From JBDSTZ01 sp039927975 (lineage in GTDB: Bacteria; Pseudomonadota; Gammaproteobacteria; Burkholderiales; Burkholderiaceae_D), in contig JBDSTZ010000324.1 in NCBI GenBank assembly GCA_039927975.1, positions 1 to 5,063 of the forward strand: a DNA stretch of 5,063 nucleotides, read 5' to 3'. A program made the translations under genes and the position numbers. A model generated the notes under the pieces. It was not told where the DNA came from. It worked only from the letters and a program-made list of their open reading frames with translations, and ran no database searches. Each line of letters opens with the position of its first letter. Position 1 is the first letter of the stretch. Shown in pieces: positions 1-5,063 of this stretch.

Positions 1-2005
1 CGCCGTGCACGCGCACCGGCAATCCGGTGCCCGGCGGCATGTACAGCATGTCCCCCATCCCCAGCAGCGCTTCCGCGCCCATCTGGTCGAGAATGGTGCG
101 CGAGTCGATCTTGGACGAGACCTGGAACGCGATCCGGGTCGGGATATTCGCCTTGATCAGGCCGGTAATGACGTCCACCGACGGACGCTGGGTCGCCAAA
201 ATCAGGTGCAGGCCGGCGGCGCGCGCCTTTTGCGCGATTCGGGCGATCAATTCCTCGACCTTCTTACCGACCACCATCATCAGGTCGGCAAGCTCGTCAA
301 TGATAATGACGATGGTCGGCAGTTTTTCAAGGGGCTCGGGCGAATCGGGCGTCAGGCTGAACGGATTCGGGATGTGCTCTTCGCGCTTGGCCGCCTCGGC
401 GATCTTGGTGTTGTAGCCGGCCAGGTTGCGCACCCCGAGCTTGCTCATGAGCTTGTAGCGCCGCTCCATCTCGTTGACCGCCCAGTTGAGCGCGTGGCCG
501 GCCTGGCGCATGTCGGTCACCACCGGCGCCAGCAGGTGCGGAATGCCTTCGTAGACCGACATCTCGAGCATTTTCGGGTCGATCAGGATCAAGCGCACGT
601 CGGCCGGGTCGGACTTGTACAGCAGCGACAGGATGGTGGCGTTGATGCCGACCGACTTGCCCGAACCGGTGGTGCCGGCCACCAGCAGGTGGGGCATCTT
701 GGCCAGGTCGGCGATCACCGGCTTGCCGGCGATGTCCTTGCCCAGCGCGATGGTCAGCGGCGAAGGGCTGTCGTTGTACAGTTTCGAGCCGACGATTTCG
801 GTCAGGCGGACGATCTGGCGTTTCGGGTTTGGCAACTCGAGCGCCATGTAATTCTTGCCGGGGATGGTCTCGACCACGCGGATCGAGGTCAGCGACAGCG
901 AGCGGGCCAGGTCGCGCGCCAGGCCGACAATCTGGCTGCCCTTGACGCCGGTGGCCGGTTCGATCTCGTAACGGGTCACCACCGGGCCCGGATAGGCGGC
1001 CACGACCTTCGCTTCGACGCCGAAATCGGACAGTTTCTTCTCGATCAGGCGGCTGGTGAATTCCAGCGTTTCGATCGACACGGTCTCCTGCACGGCGGCC
1101 GGCTCGTCGAGCAGCGACAGCGGCGGCAGCGGCGAATCGCCGGGAATGTCCTGGAACAGGACGGCCTGCTTTTCCTTTTCGACGCGCTCGGACTTGACCA
1201 CCGCCACCACCTGCGGCTCGATCTTGACGGGCGGCGCGGCGATGTGTTTCTCGACATGCTTGGCGCGCTCGTGCACCACCACTTCGTCGCGCTTGACGGC
1301 GGCCACCTCGCCCTGCTTGCGGTCTTCGCGGTCCTGGTAGCGCAGGCGGAACCAGTCGATCGTCATTTCAATGCCTTCGCCCAGGCGCTCGGCGACCGAC
1401 AGCCAGGACACGTGGAAGAACAGGCTGATGCCCAGGCCGAACAGCATCAGGAGCAGCAAGGTGCCGCCGGTGAAGCCGAAGGCGACGTGGGCGGCGTGGC
1501 CGACCAGCTGGCCCAGCACGCCGCCTGGCGCGCGCGGCAATTGCACTTGCAGCGTGTACATGCGCAGGTATTCGAGGCCCACGCTGCCGATGAACATCAG
1601 CACGAAACCGACCCAGCGGATCACCGCTTCCTGCTCGTGCTCGGCCTCGGCGTCGGTTTTCATGACGAATTTCTGGGTCAGGCTGCGGTAATCCTTCCAC
1701 ACCAGGCGCAGGAAGCAGACGCACCACCACCAGGCGGAAAAGCCGAAGATGAACAGCAGCAGGTCGGCCAGCCAGGCGCCGGCGCGTCCGCCCACATTGC
1801 TCACCTTGGTGACGACGACGTCGTGCGACCAGCCCGGGTCGCCCTTGTTGTAGCTGACCAGGATGATCACGAAATACAGGAACAGGAAGGCCAGCGCGAT
1901 CCAGCGCGCCTCGGACAAGAGGCGGACCAGCCGGTTCGGCAAGGGTTGCCGTTCGGTGACGTTGCGGGTGTAACTGTTGTTGGTGGCTTGGCTAGTCTTG
2001 CTCAT
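1..2005 (-). CDS. ftsK: DNA translocase FtsK, N-terminal 668 residues (partial, runs off left edge)
   Basis: FtsK is a septum-anchored hexameric ATPase that pumps chromosome ends apart and activates XerCD recombination at dif. Read on the minus strand, the frame is open for 668 codons with no stop. Four hydrophobic segments lie at about residues 34-52, 77-103, 128-148 and 164-198, forming the membrane domain. A short charged linker (about 200-300) follows, then the alpha domain (about 305-420). The Walker A motif GTTGSGKS is at residues 444-451 (K450; bases 653-676). The Walker B segment IVIIIDE ends at D570/E571 (bases 293-298). The conserved stretch ATQRPSVDVITG is at about 604-615. The rest of the motor and the DNA-reading gamma domain lie outside the window. 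The linker is far shorter than in E. coli FtsK, as is common in short-form FtsK proteins. The start at 2005 gives a normal N-terminus but has no good ribosome site. In-frame ATGs at 2035, 2047, 2083 and 2098 are alternatives. Identity is certain; the start is not. Confidence 0.97.
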   Translation of the reverse strand, partial: MSKTSQATNNSYTRNVTERQPLPNRLVRLLSEARWIALAFLFLYFVIILVSYNKGDPGWSHDVVVTKVSNVGGRAGAWLADLLLFIFGFSAWWWCVCFLRLVWKDYRSLTQKFVMKTDAEAEHEQEAVIRWVGFVLMFIGSVGLEYLRMYTLQVQLPRAPGGVLGQLVGHAAHVAFGFTGGTLLLLMLFGLGISLFFHVSWLSVAERLGEGIEMTIDWFRLRYQDREDRKQGEVAAVKRDEVVVHERAKHVEKHIAAPPVKIEPQVVAVVKSERVEKEKQAVLFQDIPGDSPLPPLSLLDEPAAVQETVSIETLEFTSRLIEKKLSDFGVEAKVVAAYPGPVVTRYEIEPATGVKGSQIVGLARDLARSLSLTSIRVVETIPGKNYMALELPNPKRQIVRLTEIVGSKLYNDSPSPLTIALGKDIAGKPVIADLAKMPHLLVAGTTGSGKSVGINATILSLLYKSDPADVRLILIDPKMLEMSVYEGIPHLLAPVVTDMRQAGHALNWAVNEMERRYKLMSKLGVRNLAGYNTKIAEAAKREEHIPNPFSLTPDSPEPLEKLPTIVIIIDELADLMMVVGKKVEELIARIAQKARAAGLHLILATQRPSVDVITGLIKANIPTRIAFQVSSKIDSRTILDQMGAEALLGMGDMLYMPPGTGLPVRVHG

Positions 2006-2102
2006 AGGTGGTGCGTGGGATTGCTGCTGAAACATCGATGCGCCCATTCTAAGCCATATAGTCGAAGACAGCCCATCATTCATGCTGGCGTGCATCATCG
2101 CT

Positions 2103-2108
2103 TATAAT
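2103..2108 (+). promoter_or_regulatory. Perfect -10 box (TATAAT), likely trxB promoter
   Basis: A consensus TATAAT stands in the ftsK/trxB divergent gap, 130 bases before the trxB start codon. The best -35 candidate is a poor TTCATG at 2079-2084 with an 18-base spacer (3 of 6 matches). Transcription would then start near 2115, giving a leader of about 124 nt. An exact -10 box in GC-rich DNA is unlikely to be chance, but the weak -35 suggests that an activator or other contacts may help. The start site is inferred. Confidence 0.6.
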
Positions 2109-2114
2109 TAGGGG

Positions 2115-2153
2115 GCTAAACATCTGGGCTAAATAACGCTGCTAAACAACGCT
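2115..2153. repeat. Three 13-bp tandem direct repeats, consensus GCTAAAYAACGCT
   Basis: GCTAAA occurs at 2115, 2128 and 2141, exactly 13 bases apart. The units are GCTAAACATCTGG, GCTAAATAACGCT and GCTAAACAACGCT. The second and third differ at one base; the first shares its first eight bases with the third and then diverges. The array begins where transcription from the TATAAT box at 2103 is expected to start, so it would lie at the very 5' end of the trxB leader. It could be a protein-binding array or a relic of local duplication; the sequence alone does not decide. Confidence 0.75.
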
Positions 2154-2238
2154 CCTCCCTGGCCGCGCCGCCGGTTCGCCTTGATCTGGCCCGCTTCGTC
2201 CCCAGTTTCCATTCATCACCACTGCGATTAGAACCTCC

Positions 2239-3195
2239 ATGACCACTACCAAACACGCCAAAGTCCTGATCCTCGGTTCGGGCCCAGCCGGCTACAGCGC
2301 GGCCGTCTACGCCGCGCGCGCCAATCTGAACCCGATGCTGGTCACCGGTGTCGAACAGGGCGGACAGTTGATGACGACCACCGATGTCGAGAACTGGCCT
2401 GGCGATCCGATGGGCGTGCAAGGTCCGGAACTGATGCAGCGCCTGTTGCAGCACGCCGAGCGCTTCAAGACCGAGGTGGTGTTCGACCATATCCACACCG
2501 CGCACCTGAGCGAAAAGCCAATCCGCCTGATCGGCGACAGCCATGAATTCACCTGCGACGCGCTGATCATCTCGACCGGCGCCTCGGCCCAGTACCTCGG
2601 CCTGCCATCGGAAGAAGCGTTCATGGGCAAGGGCGTGTCGGCTTGCGCCACCTGCGACGGCTTTTTCTATCGCAACCAGGAAGTGGCGGTCATCGGCGGC
2701 GGCAACACGGCGGTTGAAGAGGCGCTGTACCTGTCCGGCATCGCCAGCAAGGTCACGATCATCCACCGCCGCGACAAGTTCCGCGCCGAGGCGATCCTGA
2801 TCGACCGCCTGAACGCCAAGGCGGCCGAAGGCAAGATCGTCATCAAGTACAACCACGTGCTCGACGAGGTCACCGGCGACACCAGCGGCGTGACCGGCCT
2901 GAACCTCAAGTCGACGCTCGACGGCAGTGTCACGCCGTTGACCGTGCACGGCGTGTTCATCGCGATCGGCCACAAGCCGAACACCGGCATTTTCGAAGGC
3001 CAGCTCGATATGCACAACGGCTACATCAAGACCCGCACCGGTCTCGAAGGCATGGCCACGGCCACCAGCATTCCCGGCGTGTTCGCCGCCGGCGACGTGC
3101 AGGATCACATTTATCGCCAGGCGATCACCAGCGCCGGCACCGGCTGCATGGCGGCGCTCGATGCCCAGCGCTACCTGGAAGCGCTCGACGACTGA
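2239..3195 (+). CDS. trxB: Thioredoxin reductase (NADPH, FAD-dependent)
   Basis: TrxB transfers electrons from NADPH through FAD and a redox-active disulfide to thioredoxin in the cytoplasm. At 318 residues it has the normal length of the low-molecular-weight bacterial enzyme. Visible in order: the FAD-binding GSGPAG at residues 13-18; the GGQLMTTTDVENWPG segment at 41-55; the active-site CATC at 136-139 followed by D140; the NADPH-binding GGGNTA at 153-158; HRRDKFRA at 176-183 with the arginines expected to contact the 2'-phosphate; and the C-terminal FAD signature GVFAAGDVQD at 280-289. The start at 2239 is the only ATG/GTG/TTG in frame after the stop at 2182, although the upstream bases hold no clear ribosome site. 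It is divergent from ftsK, and its stop overlaps the ribosome site of the next gene, which points to co-transcription. No key residue is missing. Confidence 0.98.
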   Translation: MTTTKHAKVLILGSGPAGYSAAVYAARANLNPMLVTGVEQGGQLMTTTDVENWPGDPMGVQGPELMQRLLQHAERFKTEVVFDHIHTAHLSEKPIRLIGDSHEFTCDALIISTGASAQYLGLPSEEAFMGKGVSACATCDGFFYRNQEVAVIGGGNTAVEEALYLSGIASKVTIIHRRDKFRAEAILIDRLNAKAAEGKIVIKYNHVLDEVTGDTSGVTGLNLKSTLDGSVTPLTVHGVFIAIGHKPNTGIFEGQLDMHNGYIKTRTGLEGMATATSIPGVFAAGDVQDHIYRQAITSAGTGCMAALDAQRYLEALDD

Positions 3196-3198
3196 GGA
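3194..3198 (+). promoter_or_regulatory. Ribosome binding site of the Smr gene, overlapping the trxB stop
   Basis: GAGGA begins inside the trxB TGA stop (3193-3195) and lies 5 bases before the ATG at 3204. It fixes the start of the downstream gene. It also means that ribosomes ending trxB terminate directly on the initiation site, the usual arrangement for translational coupling. Confidence 0.8.
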
Positions 3199-3203
3199 AC
3201 ACG

Positions 3204-3872
3204 ATGGCGGGACTGAAAGATTTTGCCGACTTGCAAGGCTTGCGAGAATCGCTCAAGGAGCAGGACGCGCGGCGCCAGCGCGAGCAGGCCGAACGCGAGG
3301 AGCGCGAGCGTATCGCGCGCCAGGAAGCCGGCCTGTTCCAGTCCGCGCTGGGCGGGGTCAAGAAGATCCCGGAATCGAACCGCTATGTCGGTCCCAAGGT
3401 GCCGGCCGGGCTGGTGCGCAGCGCGCCAAGCGGTCCGCGCACCCAGGCCGAGGACGACGCGGCCGTGCTGATCGAGGCGATGTCGGACCAGTTCGAGGTC
3501 GACCATTTGCTGGAGGACGATCCGAGCCTCAGCTTTACCCGCGGCGGGGTCGGCAAGGATGTGGTGGCCAAGCTGCGCAAGGGCCACTGGCCGGTGCAGG
3601 ACGAGCTGGATTTGCACGGCTTGCGGCGCGACGGCGCGCGCGACGCGCTGACCGAGTTTCTGCAGCGGGCCGGCAAGCGCAAGCTGCGCTGCGTGTGCGT
3701 CATCCACGGCAAGGGGCTCGGCTCAGCCGGCGGCGAACCGGTGCTGCGCTCGATGGTGCACAGCTGGCTTGAGCAAAAGCCGGAAGTGATCGCCTTTTGC
3801 GCGGCCAATGTGGACGGCCGCAATCATGGCGCGCTGATCGTGCTGCTCAAGGCGGCGCTGCATCCGTTTTAA
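3204..3872 (+). CDS. Smr-domain protein, SmrA/SmrB-like putative nuclease
   Basis: The C-terminal part (about residues 130-222) is an Smr domain, the fold also found at the end of MutS2. The family motif LDLHG is at 135-139 (D136 and H138 match the acidic/histidine pair needed for cleavage by E. coli SmrB). The second conserved turn HGKG is at 168-171, followed by the helix with SWLEQKPEV and the strand ALIVLL. In E. coli, SmrB cuts mRNA at collided ribosomes; SmrA is a less understood relative. This 222-residue protein is slightly longer than either (about 185). Residues 13-42 are rich in R, E and Q and should form a charged helix, possibly a ribosome or RNA contact. A linker rich in Gly and Pro (50-82) precedes an acidic stretch (about 83-106). 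It starts 8 bases after trxB with a good ribosome site. Domain assignment is firm; an RNase role in ribosome rescue is inferred from the family, and I cannot separate the SmrA and SmrB subgroups. Confidence 0.9.
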   Translation: MAGLKDFADLQGLRESLKEQDARRQREQAEREERERIARQEAGLFQSALGGVKKIPESNRYVGPKVPAGLVRSAPSGPRTQAEDDAAVLIEAMSDQFEVDHLLEDDPSLSFTRGGVGKDVVAKLRKGHWPVQDELDLHGLRRDGARDALTEFLQRAGKRKLRCVCVIHGKGLGSAGGEPVLRSMVHSWLEQKPEVIAFCAANVDGRNHGALIVLLKAALHPF

Positions 3873-3911
3873 GCGCCCACCGCCGCCCCCCAATACCGTC
3901 GCATTGCAACA

Positions 3912-3991
3912 CCGTCACACCCGCGCAGGCGGGTGTCCATGGCGCCTCCGCTGATCGGCGCCCTGGATGTCCGCCCGCGCGGCAATGACGG
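3912..3991. repeat. REP-like 80-bp inverted repeat (paired palindromes) between genes
   Basis: Two 35-base arms (3912-3946 and 3957-3991) are reverse complements at 27 of 35 positions and flank a 10-base spacer. Both arms begin or end with CCGTCA/TGACGG and GGCGCC. Each arm holds its own hairpin. In the first, ACACCCGC (3917-3924) pairs perfectly with GCGGGTGT (3929-3936) around GCAG. In the second, ATGTCCGC (3967-3974) faces GCGGCAAT (3979-3986) with two mismatches. This resembles the dispersed GTCATTCCCGCGCAGGCGGGAATCC-type palindromes common between genes in betaproteobacteria, here in two facing copies. It may also slow or end transcription after the Smr gene, though there is no T-run as in a classical terminator. 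Confidence 0.8.
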
Positions 3992-4027
3992 CGCCGAAAA
4001 GCCAACCCTACCAGCCGACCGCCGCGC

Positions 4028-4633
4028 ATGACCCTTATTCGATTCATCGAAATCATGGCCATCCTGGTCGGCGCGTTTTCCGGCTTTATCGAAGCGCGCC
4101 GCAAGCGCATGGACCCGGTGGGCGTGTTCACGGTCGCCTTCATCACCGCGTTCGGCGGCGGCACCCTGCGCGACATCCTGCTCGACAAGCGCCCGCTGTT
4201 CTGGGTCACGCACCAGGAATACGCCATCCTGATCTTCGTGCTGGCCCTGGTCGCCACCCCGCTGATGAAGGCGCTGCGCCACATCATGTCGGAACGCCTG
4301 ATCGTGATCGCCGACGCCATCGGCCTGGGCCTGTTTTCAGTGGTTGGCGCCGCCTCCGCACTGGAGGCCCAGATGCCGCTGTTCATCGCCTCGATGATGG
4401 GCGTGATCACCGGAATTTTCGGCGGCGTGCTGCGCGACATCGTCTGCAACGAAGTGCCGATGGTGTTCAGGGACGGCAAGCCCTACGCGCTGTGCGCCTT
4501 CGTCGGCAGCTGGGCTTTTCTGCTCATGCGCATGGTCGAGGTCCAGCACGATTTCGCCTTGTGGTCGAGCGCGATGCTGATCACCGCGATCCGTTTGCTG
4601 ACCTGGAAATTCGACCTGCGCATCGGGCGCTAG
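4028..4633 (+). CDS. Small inner-membrane protein, YadS/YicG (TRIC-like, UPF0126) family
   Basis: The 201-residue product is strongly hydrophobic and shows the internal duplication of this family. The first half has RRKRMDPVGVF (24-34) followed by FGGGTLRDILL (42-52). The second half repeats this as GLFSVVGAASA (101-111) and FGGVLRDIV (131-139). Glycine-rich helix breaks followed by LRD are the hallmark of the family. About six or seven membrane segments are expected, at roughly 3-21, 31-47, 65-82, 91-111, 117-134, 153-170 and 177-192. Relatives are described as prokaryotic TRIC-type cation channels, and E. coli YicG has been linked to glycine uptake; the substrate here cannot be told from sequence. 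There is no obvious ribosome site before the ATG, but no other start codon occurs in frame after the stop at 3986. The ATG for residue 10 is a less likely alternative. It follows the REP-like repeat and is probably its own unit or a weak read-through from the Smr gene. Confidence 0.88.
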   Translation: MTLIRFIEIMAILVGAFSGFIEARRKRMDPVGVFTVAFITAFGGGTLRDILLDKRPLFWVTHQEYAILIFVLALVATPLMKALRHIMSERLIVIADAIGLGLFSVVGAASALEAQMPLFIASMMGVITGIFGGVLRDIVCNEVPMVFRDGKPYALCAFVGSWAFLLMRMVEVQHDFALWSSAMLITAIRLLTWKFDLRIGR

Positions 4634-4735
4634 GCAAGCTTGTCATCATGATCTCGCAATGGCCCCGCAATATGATCTTATCCTCAACTAAGTTCTTCTG
4701 AACGCAACAAAATCGGCATCGCCGCGCGGATTGTA

Positions 4736-4764
4736 TTGATCCGGAACGCTGTTTCTGTGAGAAT
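4736..4764 (+). promoter_or_regulatory. Candidate sigma-70 promoter for the gene at 4827
   Basis: TTGATC (4736-4741, 4 of 6 matches to the -35 consensus) lies 17 bases before GAGAAT (4759-4764, 4 of 6 to the -10). The -10 is preceded by TGT, making an extended -10 (TGnGAGAAT). It lies in the most AT-rich part of the 4634-4826 gap, where a promoter is expected. Transcription would begin near 4771, leaving a leader of about 56 nt. Neither box is strong, so this is a proposal. Confidence 0.4.
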
Positions 4765-4800
4765 AAATTTAACGATCCGAAATTAAACTTTCGACGAAGC

Positions 4801-4826
4801 ACGCCGCTCACTCCGCCGGAGGGCGT
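4801..4826 (+). promoter_or_regulatory. Ribosome site (GGAGGG) inside a predicted hairpin
   Basis: GGAGGG at 4818-4823 is 3 bases from the ATG at 4827 and decides that start. The same bases can fold back: ACGCC (4801-4805) pairs with GGCGT (4822-4826) and CTCC (4811-4814) with GGAG (4818-4821), giving nine pairs with a bulge (4806-4810) and a GCC loop. In that fold the ribosome site is fully paired. The pairing is seen in the sequence; an effect on translation is inference. Confidence 0.5.
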
Positions 4827-5063
4827 ATGAAAGAAATCATCTCGATGCCGCCCCTGCCCCCCGCCAACCCCGACGAGAACATTGAGGCGTCGCCGCTCGC
4901 ATTACTGGCGCGCGGCGCCAGCGCCCTGGCCGCACAAACCGGCGCGGAGCAAGTGCAAGCGACCCTCCTGTCGAGCGCGCTCACGCTGGCGGGCGCGCGC
5001 GGCGGCCGCGTGCTGGTGTTCGGCGCCGCGCCCGATCCTGCGCCGTTGCCCCAGCAGTTGATC
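4827..5063 (+). CDS. Unknown protein start, possibly a GAF-type sensor (partial, runs off right edge)
   Basis: Seventy-nine codons are present, open to the edge. The product begins MKEIISMPPLPPANPDENIE, a short Pro-rich, probably unstructured lead without signal peptide or membrane segment. From about residue 23 it becomes an Ala/Leu-rich helix (LALLARGASALAAQTGAEQV). Then comes LLSSALTLAGARGGRVLVFG (47-66), a helix followed by Gly-Gly and a hydrophobic strand. This helix-GARGG-strand pattern is how many GAF domains begin (compare the ALELTGAERGALLL type), so a signalling protein such as a histidine kinase, diguanylate cyclase or GAF-containing regulator is possible. The visible part is too short to confirm it. 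The start is supported by the GGAGGG ribosome site and a candidate promoter upstream. The coding reality is likely; the function is a guess. Confidence 0.6.
   Translation, partial: MKEIISMPPLPPANPDENIEASPLALLARGASALAAQTGAEQVQATLLSSALTLAGARGGRVLVFGAAPDPAPLPQQLI

Noticed and set aside
5..2107. A 700-codon open frame on the plus strand opposite ftsK
   Set aside because: It mirrors the FtsK codons of a GC-rich gene. Its protein is rich in H, Q, D, R and G with no recognisable domain, whereas the minus strand encodes clear FtsK motifs throughout.
2116..3108. A 330-codon open frame on the minus strand opposite trxB
   Set aside because: It is an antisense shadow of trxB with the same low-complexity H/D/R/V-rich composition and no family motif.
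3161..3772. A plus-strand open frame of 203 codons overlapping the Smr gene in another frame, and minus-strand frames at 3171-3707 and 3383-3823
   Set aside because: The Smr frame has a ribosome site and conserved motifs. The others are Arg/Ala/Gly-rich or Ser-rich out-of-frame readings.
3917..3936. The perfect hairpin after the Smr gene as a rho-independent terminator
   Set aside because: The stem is GC-rich but no T-run follows on either strand, and the sequence is better explained as one arm of the paired REP-like repeat.
3847..4701. Open frames over the membrane protein gene (minus 3847-4479, minus 3869-4282, plus 3967-4701)
   Set aside because: They run through the REP-like palindrome and the TRIC-family gene in other frames and show no domain; the 4028-4633 frame explains the region.
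4778..4793. Small inverted repeat CGAAA...TTTCG in the leader of the last gene
   Set aside because: Five base pairs around a six-base AT-rich loop is too weak and too likely by chance to call an operator.
4581..4811. A minus-strand open frame of 76 codons across the gap before the last gene
   Set aside because: It overlaps the end of the membrane protein gene and the AT-rich promoter region, and shows no recognisable motif or clear ribosome site.

Overview
The window is GC-rich and dense with bacterial genes. Protein content and gene order suggest a betaproteobacterium, most likely Burkholderiales and perhaps the Oxalobacteraceae (Massilia/Duganella/Janthinobacterium type). This is judged from protein character and from an intergenic palindrome of the CGTCA...CCCGCGCAGGCGGG type; I could not run a search. 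No mobile element, CRISPR array, RNA gene or prophage is visible. This is mainly a conserved housekeeping region, and I do not see a convincing undescribed system in it.

Layout. Positions 1-2005 (minus strand) hold the N-terminal 668 residues of the DNA translocase FtsK, cut by the left edge of the window. A 233-base divergent intergenic region follows (2006-2238). It carries a perfect TATAAT box and three 13-bp tandem repeats, and it leads into trxB (2239-3195, plus strand; thioredoxin reductase). Only 8 bases later comes a gene for an Smr-domain protein related to SmrA/SmrB (3204-3872). These two probably form one transcript. The next gap contains an 80-bp REP-like inverted repeat (3912-3991). 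A small membrane protein of the YadS/YicG/TRIC family follows (4028-4633). A 193-base gap with a candidate promoter and a ribosome-site hairpin leads to the start of a further gene (4827 to the right edge), whose product may begin a GAF-type sensor domain.

How they fit together. FtsK (chromosome segregation at the division septum) and TrxB (NADPH-driven thiol redox) are unrelated in function but lie close together in many proteobacteria. In E. coli the order is trxB, lrp, (spacer), ftsK, lolA, rarA; here no lrp lies between them. The Smr protein is the only gene that looks translationally linked to trxB. The membrane protein and the last gene look like separate units, though no strong terminator is visible between any of the genes.
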